A DNA stretch of 64,000 nucleotides from Heliocidaris tuberculata (taxonomy: Eukaryota > Echinodermata > Echinoidea > Camarodonta > Echinometridae), in the NCBI GenBank assembly GCA_025618425.1, contig CM046832.1, positions 56,355,493 to 56,419,492 on the forward strand, written 5' to 3'. The translations under genes were made by a program, and so were the position numbers. The first letter of the stretch is position 1. The number at the start of each line of letters is the position of its first letter. Shown in pieces: positions 53,001-62,000 of this stretch. The notes under the pieces were generated by a model that was given only the letters and a program-made list of their open reading frames with translations, ran no database searches and was not told the DNA's origin.

Positions 53001-56000
53001 TTAAGGCGTTGCTGAATATTACATCAGAAGGGTTAACGTTTCAAAATTTATTGCCTGACAAACTGGTGCTGCCGGTAAAACTTCTTCACTGATGATTTCA
53101 TCCAATCATGCAATTCTGCTGTGTCAAGGGTACTGAGGACAGAGATTGGGAACTGAGGAAACCTGTGGTGAGCTCTTCCAGGTTTATATCCAAATACATC
53201 AAGCTTATGTAGTTCACAGGCCAGAGATGCAGCATCCTTCTGTGAAACTTTATGCTTGCTTGACTTTTGTGGCTTTACTTTCATTTCTTCTTCCACATGA
53301 TGCCGTGGACTATCTATTGCTTGAGCAGATCTGCTTATGCGGTCTACATTCTTCTGAGTCAGATTCCCCCTCAAACCAATGCAGCCATCCTTGAACACTC
53401 GATTATGGTGTTCGACAAGACGATCAACCTCAGAATTGCCATCTTCTTTGCCACTTGTGTTTACGAACCTGTTCCACACCAACTCATAGGAGAGCCTTGG
53501 GGAAAGGAAAACCTTAACTTGTGCCAAGGTTCGCAGGATATGGAAACTATACTTCGGCTTTTTGGCCGCCTTGCAGTGAAGCAACATGAATTTGTACAAA
53601 CGGATTATCCTAGCTCCATCTCCATGTTTCCGTGCATCAATGAAATCGAGAGCAAGGAGTCCCATTCCAAGTGCTACCCTGGAATAGTTCTGTATTCCAT
53701 CACTCCTTGCAACATCTGATGATTTGGAAGGGGGATGGTGCTCATCACTGGGGTGCTTGTCTTTCTGATGTCTCGTGAGATTTTTCTTTGAAGCATACTT
53801 CTTTAGGCATATATGACAGATGAAACCTGCTGTGTCACGAGAAAGCTCTACATTTGATGGCAGAGCCATCTCATCCACGAATTGGTGCATGATCATCGAT
53901 GCATACGTCTGAGTGTCCCCATGGAGATCAAGTTGGCATTTGTTTCTACTTGGCTCAGCATCAAAATCATCCATACCAAAGAACTTGAGGGCAGCTGCTA
54001 GGATGAGGGCGATGGTGAATTGTGTAAGAAGATGTTCTGCAGCATTAACATTCTTAATGGGGTCAGCTGTCACATTTCGAGCATTGAGGTAGTTTCTGGC
54101 AGCATACAATGTGCCCTTGTCTCCACTGGATGCAGGGTCATAGAGATGTTTCCAGACAATCTGAAGAAAATAAAATAATCACAATATGGAATTTAAAAAA
54201 AATTGTCTATTGATCTTTCTTCATGATTACAAATAGCAAGAGGAAAGAACATCATGTCAAAAAATAATAGAACAAGACATGCAATTCCTATTTGATCTTT
54301 GAAAATAGCTTTAGACCCACACATTGCAAGAACATATTTCTAAATAAGTAAATATATTCAAATTAGAAAGAATACATCCCAAGCAAGTACATAACACATC
54401 ATACAAGTGAAGAAATATGCATGTGATATTTGATGAGTTTGTAGATTTAAACGTTCCATGTTCTTACATGGTATATACTTATAAAACTACATGTACATGA
54501 AAAATACCTCAAAAGGGCTAATTTAGTAAAAGCATACTGTATGACCTACCAAAACAGACAATGACTATAGTTCATATGTTCATACAATAATTCACATCAA
54601 GATTTTGACCTAAATATATCATCACTGGGTGGTATTCCGACCTGGCTTAGTACGCACTTTTATGGAGTGCCTGTTGCCAACTCATTTACCCTGTACAGAT
54701 TATTTTAATCCTGCAATGAAAAGTTTACAAAATAAATAATTTTTTTGCAATGAAATGGGAATAAAAAGATAATATGAGTAGGAACTGTATTTTCAATGAA
54801 GTCTTTGGTAGATTATCTATGTCATGAATATTGGAGGAAGATAAACCTAGCATTACATAGAAGTGTGAACTAAAATTCTTGTTTAGTCTGGAATTAGTCC
54901 CTGCTTAACGTATGAGAATACCACCCATTGGTGTTATCTAACCCACATCTGGAATGTCTCATTGCTCAAATACAGGAATTAATAAATCAGAATACGTGTA
55001 CATTTATGCATAGCCATAGGTACCTGGAAATAATTTGCAAGGGCATGGAAGTCTGCAATTGCTGGCATGAGTCCCTCTAGGCGTTTACTTGGCGTGGATG
55101 AATTTCTTTGCTCTTCTATGCAGTTGCTCTCTCGTTCACAGGTGAGCAAGTCCCCAGCACTAACAATGGTTGTTGGACAGTCTGTGTTATGTCCAGGCAC
55201 ATACTGGTGCATATGATGCATGATGTTGTAAATACCTTCAGAGGTATTTTCGTTCTGCATCAGGACACCCAGATTCACCTGTAAAGTGAATGATCACAAA
55301 AGATAAAGACATTAGTACATGAAATAAGTTCTAAAAATGAGTGGATTTTCTGCACTTTAAAGCCCAACTATCTTTATATCTGTATGTTTCTTTATATGCA
55401 AGGTGTACAATTTGAAGCATTATATAATCAGTTTCATTTTTTGTTGTTGCTTTGCTACCAAAACTGTATTTAAGCTTTAAAGTTGTGTCACCTGTATGAA
55501 CATTTATATCCTTGAGATGAAATCTGACTTTGACTTTTCAAATGATTCTTAAATGCACATACCCACATACATCACATCACTTCACATCCTATTGAAAGGT
55601 CTGCAAAAGGATGGAAGATTTATGTAGTACATGAGAACATGTATATTGCCAATGTATGTATTCATATCCTTATGCCTTATACAAGAACACATAATATTAA
55701 CATATACAGGGGAGGGGAATGAATAACAATAAATAAAAACTCACAACTTCTGATTTCTTCTTTGCCTCAGTCATGTGGTCATGTGGTATCTGCCGTGGGA
55801 GTCCTTGCAGGTCAGATTTCAGGGCAGGGAAATGGTCTGCAATAACACGGGAACATAACACAGCCCATTCATGACGTAGCATTTTGTTGTCTTCTGCGTT
55901 GGGAAGGAATAACTCATTATGGATGTTCTGCAATTCTGGGATTTCATGGTGATTTGGTAGGTGGTGTGCTGACACTCGGTTTCGCACAGCTATTACATGT

Positions 56001-59000
56001 GCCATGTGGAAGTCATTCCCATAGTTATTTTTGGTTGGGTGGCGTGCATGGACCATAACATCGACATTGTCCATGGCTAGCTGATAGCTTTGATCAGTCC
56101 TAGAGGAGTTATGGGCTTCTAACCCATCCAGGTCACCTTCGGCTATGAGTTTCCTTTCGATTTCATTGTTGTCATGAACGGTTTTGGCCCACTCCTTTAC
56201 CTCACCGTCAAAGTCTTTACAGAACTCTATCTGCTTATCCAATGTCGTTTTGTACGACACAGTTAAGCCTTTGGCTTTTAGATGAGTAAGTGTTGCTTTT
56301 TTTGTGCCTGAACTCTTCAGTAGCAGGCTATTGACACACTGATGAGAGTTCATTCGGTCGCTCTTGCTATTAAGTACGATGCCAGCAGCCATCATCATAT
56401 TTGGCACAACACTCTCTTTAGTTTTAGTTAGATTTTTGTCCATCTGGTCACTTGTGGAGGCAACCTCTAACACTGACATAAAGACAGGGGCTTTTTCCTT
56501 TAACTCTTCTCGTTGCTTCTTGAAGCTAAATTCTTGAAGTCCTTCAATTGAAGAATTCCTGAATGAGGAATTAGAAGCTGGTTTACACAGCATATCAGTC
56601 TCTCTTTTCACATCAGACAACATCATTTGATGAACCTGTTCTTTAGCTGCATCCATTTTAAGAACATAACTGATGGCTGCTTCGTCATTCCCTTCATAAA
56701 TAGCCTTTGCAGCAGAAGTCCACTTCGATGAGACGTTTTTCGTTGCAACCGACTGTCCGGTCTTCACTGAAATCTGAAAAAGAATAAGGGAAAATGTCTA
56801 ATTTCACTTAGAGAGAAAGACATGCTGTCTATTACAAGATAGTAATCAGCAAACACTGCTTAAACCTGAATTTTAAGTTTTCCTTTTTTTTTTGCTTTTA
56901 GTTAGTAGAGAGCATATTTCAAAATCAATCTTACAAAAAAGTAATGTCACACATCCATTCCTTCTTCTTGTTACATTGTTGATTTTTTTTTTTAAATTGA
57001 TTTGAATTAAAATGGTTTAATACAAAACTTCAGGGCAAAAAGGTTGTCTAACATACTGTACATGTACTTGTACAGGTATCTCTGAGATAGTCCTAACCTC
57101 CAGGAAGATAAATGCCATCTTTTCTTGCCATAGAAAATTTCATGGCTCTACATCACATTGAGAGTGTAAGGGAGGAAAGGCAATTTAAAGACATGTGTAA
57201 CCACTAACCAACCATTAAACAGTTTAATAGATCTGTGCAAATTCAAATTCTTCATCCACAACATCTACAAGTTTATTTAATGGAAACAAAGCTAGGTTTT
57301 TAAAACCTAAAATCTAAGATCTACAAAATCAATGGAATTTCTCTACCATGACAAAACATGAAATATGTATGTAATGATTTTACACTCTTCATTCAGGCAT
57401 GTATAATCTACTACATGTCCCGGAAGGGGGGAGGGGGGTACTCAGATTTGGTTCCGATGGGGGAGTGCCGCTGAAGCGGCCAAACCTGACCCATTTTTAT
57501 GGGTCATTTTGGCGCAAAAGGGTACTCATTATTTAGGAATTTTTTTATTAAGAAAAATTACCTTTTGTGCACTTTTGCGGCGATATGGGTGAAAATATCT
57601 ACATGTAGTATAAACAGTAAATTCTCACAATAATATCCCATGTTCAATTTTTTTTTCTTTTTGCAAAACCATACCCCATGTTTAGGAATTTTTTGCGCAA
57701 AAGTCACCCATTAGAGCAGCACTCCTGTATACCTTATTAGGTGAGTAACCCCCACCCTATGTACATGAAGTCGAGTGTATTTTCTATTTGGTTGGGGTGG
57801 GGTATTGGTGTATGGAATGCTGAGAAGTTGGATTACAGCCTACCTCAAATCGTGGTTGTAAATCAGGAACGGGTGGTTTGAACGATAAAGTAGTTCTTGC
57901 TTTCACATGATGGTTTCCTTCAGTCGGCTTTTGAATTTGATCAGATTCCAAAAGAAGGGAAAGAAGTTAGAATAACAATTCATCAATGATTAATAATGCT
58001 GCAATGTTTCCCATTAAAAAATATCATTAACTTCTTCATTTCTCCTGAGTGCCTTTCCACTTGGGGGTAAACTCAACTGAAGGTAAAGGGTTATGCCACT
58101 GGAAAAAAAAAGCTTTATAATCATTTTGTTATTGACACACATGGGAAAGTAGCCCGATACTTCTTCAGAATTACATAAACAAGTCGATTTATCCGATTTT
58201 GAAAAGCCTAAACATGTAAGGATCAAAGTTTTTAAAAACCCATCCCTTCTCATTCTTTGTTAGATTTAATTCAACCTTGACAGGTCTACATCTCTGATTT
58301 CTTTTAGAGTAGTTGACTGTTAAGGCTGGAATTCCCTTTAACTGTGGGCACATCTATTTCTGTAGTATACATGTACATGTATAATTATCGATTTCACATT
58401 AACCCTTGTTCTCTGCCCTCAAAAAGCCTACAAAAATGAAAACCCACCATGTCATCCTTAATTTAATTACTGCACTAACTTCTGCTTTTAAAAGGAAAAT
58501 CTAATGGCAAGTTGTTCTGAAAGAAGGGTGAAATCAGAAGCAGATTGGTGAAAGTTTGAACAAAATCAGAAAAACAATAATAAAGTTATGTCTTGTGAAT
58601 CTTTATTTGCTGTTATTGTAAAAGTGAATGTAATGAAATGAAACACTTTACCTTATTCTTTCAATACATTAGTAAAGCTATAGTCTACTCTATTTGTCAA
58701 TATCGTTTGTTTTTATATGCATCTATATTGGAAATACATCAATTAACACAAAACATAAGTGAGAATTTTTTCTTCCTTTCAAAAGTACATGTCCCTATTT
58801 TCACATGCATACACTTACACCTGTACATGTTGTACATCCATCAAACTTACCTTAATGCTATGCATACGAGAGAAAGGTGAATAGCGAGAACCAGCACTCA
58901 ATGTTCTGCATGAAGAGTCATCTTTTTCTTTTTGATGCAGCAAATGGGGAACCCTTTTCAGTTGTGGCTGCAGACGGAAATGAAATAAGAAAAGAAAAGA

Positions 59001-62000
59001 ACAATACAATACTCCATATCATAAATATTTGATAGGTATGCAGTAATGATTAATCAAAACTTTATTCTTCATTGCTTCTTTTTTTTTTTTGGAGGGGGGG
59101 TGAGGGTTTCTCATTTTGTGGATATTATACTAAATTGTAACTTGTTTGTACTTGGCACTTATGTGTAAAATATAAGCTTGTTTTCAATTCACGTACCCAT
59201 CCTTGTTTGTGTATTAAAGTGTACATAATGGCTAATGCATATGAATAATGTATAACCAAAGTATTATCAGTATCACCATGTTTTAAAATGGCCAAACCTA
59301 ATAATGGCTAATGCATATGAATAATGTACAATCAAAGTATAATCACCATGTTTTAAAATGGCAGAACCCAAGTTAAAATACTATAAAACTATTGCATAAA
59401 ATAGTAAAATCTGCAACAAAATGTTATTTAGTACAACTGCAAGAAGTCAAGTCTACTTCAATGCTATAGCCTAGTTCATTCTATGTAGATAATGAAGGAA
59501 ATCATTTCAATACTTTGCTATTCATAAAAAATGGGGAATGATTTATTTTTCACATTATTTAGATATAGATAAGGTGAAAGTTGAAGTCACTGATCATCTA
59601 AAATAAATTAAGTTTTAAAATACACGTCTTAGATCCATAGTCTTCTAGATCTAGATCTAGTTCATTTTGAAATGAGAGATAGGAATGGTACTAGGTAGAT
59701 GATAGATATTCTGTCTTCAAAATACCTTAGACTTGGGAGTTCCAGGGGAAAAAGCAGCAGGTCGCTTCTGGCGTTTCTTCACAGGTGTTTGACGTGTTTC
59801 TTTCTCTGCCTCTGGAAAAACTGACGTAGGGGAGGCCGAGGTTGTGTGTTTCGATATTGTTAGGTTGTATTCTTCCTTGATCTCTAATTTCAGATGTTCA
59901 AGCCTGCCCACTCTCCTCGTCTTTGTTTCACATTTTTGACAGACATAATCCGATGGATTTTTTTGGATATTCTCTCCAACAATAAGTTCTAATGTTGCTG
60001 CCAGTTCAGTTCTGATGGCTTTGGCCGAGTTAAGCTTTATGTATGCCTTGCATGTTATTAGTTGAGTGTCACAAATCATGCACCAGCGAGAGTGTTGAAC
60101 TGGCACCGAAAGCGATGGCGATGCCATGGCCATTTCGCATTGATTGGGCCACGACCAGGACTACATTTTCACACACAACTTTTATCAGTAAGAACTTGCA
60201 AATGTAGGCCGTTTTCAGCACCTCGTTTCCCGGCTTGTTTCTTGCAAATCTCAGAGAGTTTATCCAATTCGAATGCATGCACAATACAATACATCATAAT
60301 GTGTACAGCTCGATCGAGCTGAGCTGATATGCGATATGCGCGATCAGATCAGGGATCCCACCACGTGCAAAACGTAAACAACGCAATTCGCAAGCGAACT
60401 GTTTGCAATTGATTGACGGTGATTTCATGAATATTTATGATCACTTGTGTGTGAACTTTTGACCCCTGACGTCAGCGTGGAGCAATTGCACTGGACTTTT
60501 TTTTTTCGGGGCCAACAGGTTCTCGGGGTCGCGCCATCACTCGGCTTATCGCGTATAGTCGGCGAATAAAAAAATCAGTAAAAAGAGTCCAGAACTAGAC
60601 TAGTTACCCCATTGTCAACACCCCTTTCCCTGTGTACCCAATATACCTTGCCCCTTGGCTACAAAGAAGCATGTGGTAAATGAATGACCTCCAAGCTGAT
60701 GCCACTTTGCTATTGTACCCCCTATACCCTGTCCTCTAACATGCATCTACCCCCTGGCTATATGGATGCCCTCATGGGTTCAGTGGAATACCTACACTGG
60801 CACTACAGTTACTCTTGACCTGTAAGTCTCTTGAGGCTTGCCTGACATAGCTACAGGCAATTTATGTTAAATGTATTCCATCCATAGAAATGTTGTATGT
60901 AACAAGTTAAACAACTATGGCTGTGCTGATCACTCTTGTGAAACGAGCTGATATGTTATTTTTTCATCTAAATATGATGCATGAAAACTGTTTGAATTTA
61001 AAATATGAAATTATTCACTTTTCAGATACAAATTTATTTAATAGTAGATTGTACCATTATTAAATTTGTCTTTCTATATGAAATTTTTCACAGAGGAGGT
61101 GACTATGATATATACCCATTTCGGTCAGGTGGAGCTCTTCCAGGTTACCCCTCCTCAGGTAAGCTGAACATATTGCTACTAGTTTCAACGAGAGTATTAT
61201 ATGTGAAGGTGTAGTAATCAACTCTGAGTTTTTATATATGGTGCTTATATATCTGCTTGCTTGATATTAAGGATAAGATGGTTCAGACCAGGCTTCTCAC
61301 TAGTTCATAAAATGTGTGAGGTATCGTACCAAACTCTTGATTTTAGAAAGTGTAATACCAAGGGCAAATTCTCTCCAAAATTTATTAAATGTGACATTTG
61401 ATCATTTCAGACTGCGAACAAAATTTTACCACCAATCATCCTCCCTGGAGTGCTGCAATCCTGGTTCCCTTATTTTAGCAATGAAATCTTTTTCTTTAAC
61501 CCTTTCTCTCCTGGGCTATTTCAAGCACCTCTCTGACTGAGGGGGGCCTCGGAGGCCCCCCCCCCCATCTCGGCCATGACATGACCGATCAACGCAAAAT
61601 TTTGCACAGACTTTGAAAATCACGTAAAGAACACAAATCCATCGTTATTTTTATGTAAATCTTTATTTTTTTCATCAAATATTAGTTTATGCAAATTTAT
61701 GCATAAATATACATTTCCACTTATAATCAAGTAAAGAAGGGGCTTGGAGATAAAATTTTAATGCAAGAAGTTCTTTCTCAACCTTAAAAACATTATGACA
61801 TAAGAAAAAATTTTGAAAGTGATTTCAATTCTTATGTATTCTATTGTTTTACGAATTTCTTCTGTATTTCTTTTTTTTCAACTTTAACTTTTTTATTGTT
61901 TTTTTAAGTCTGCTGTTTCAGAGTGTTATCTGAACCAATATTCAGTTAGAATAAATCATAATATTACAGCTTAAAGAAGAAATTATAGGTGATAAAGGAG

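Larger units (their letters stand above)
43789..60602. mobile_element. Complete helicase-encoding DNA transposon, AcademH-like, 16.8 kb
   Basis: The boundaries are seen directly: 133-bp terminal inverted repeats that match base for base as far as I can read (43789-43921 and 60470-60602), starting TAGTCTAGTTCTGG, flanked by the 9-bp direct repeat GTTACCCCA. Inside are a plus-strand RecQ-like helicase (44472-47142) and a convergent minus-strand DUF6589-type transposase (60133-53048), both without stops or frameshifts. A transposase of this type plus a superfamily II helicase is the hallmark of the AcademH lineage of Academ transposons (Kojima); the assignment is from memory of that family and needs alignment. 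Identical ends and open frames suggest recent insertion and possible autonomy. The element sits 42 bp after a FBXO7 donor site. The middle (47143-53047) is non-coding and holds several MITEs. Confidence 0.9.
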
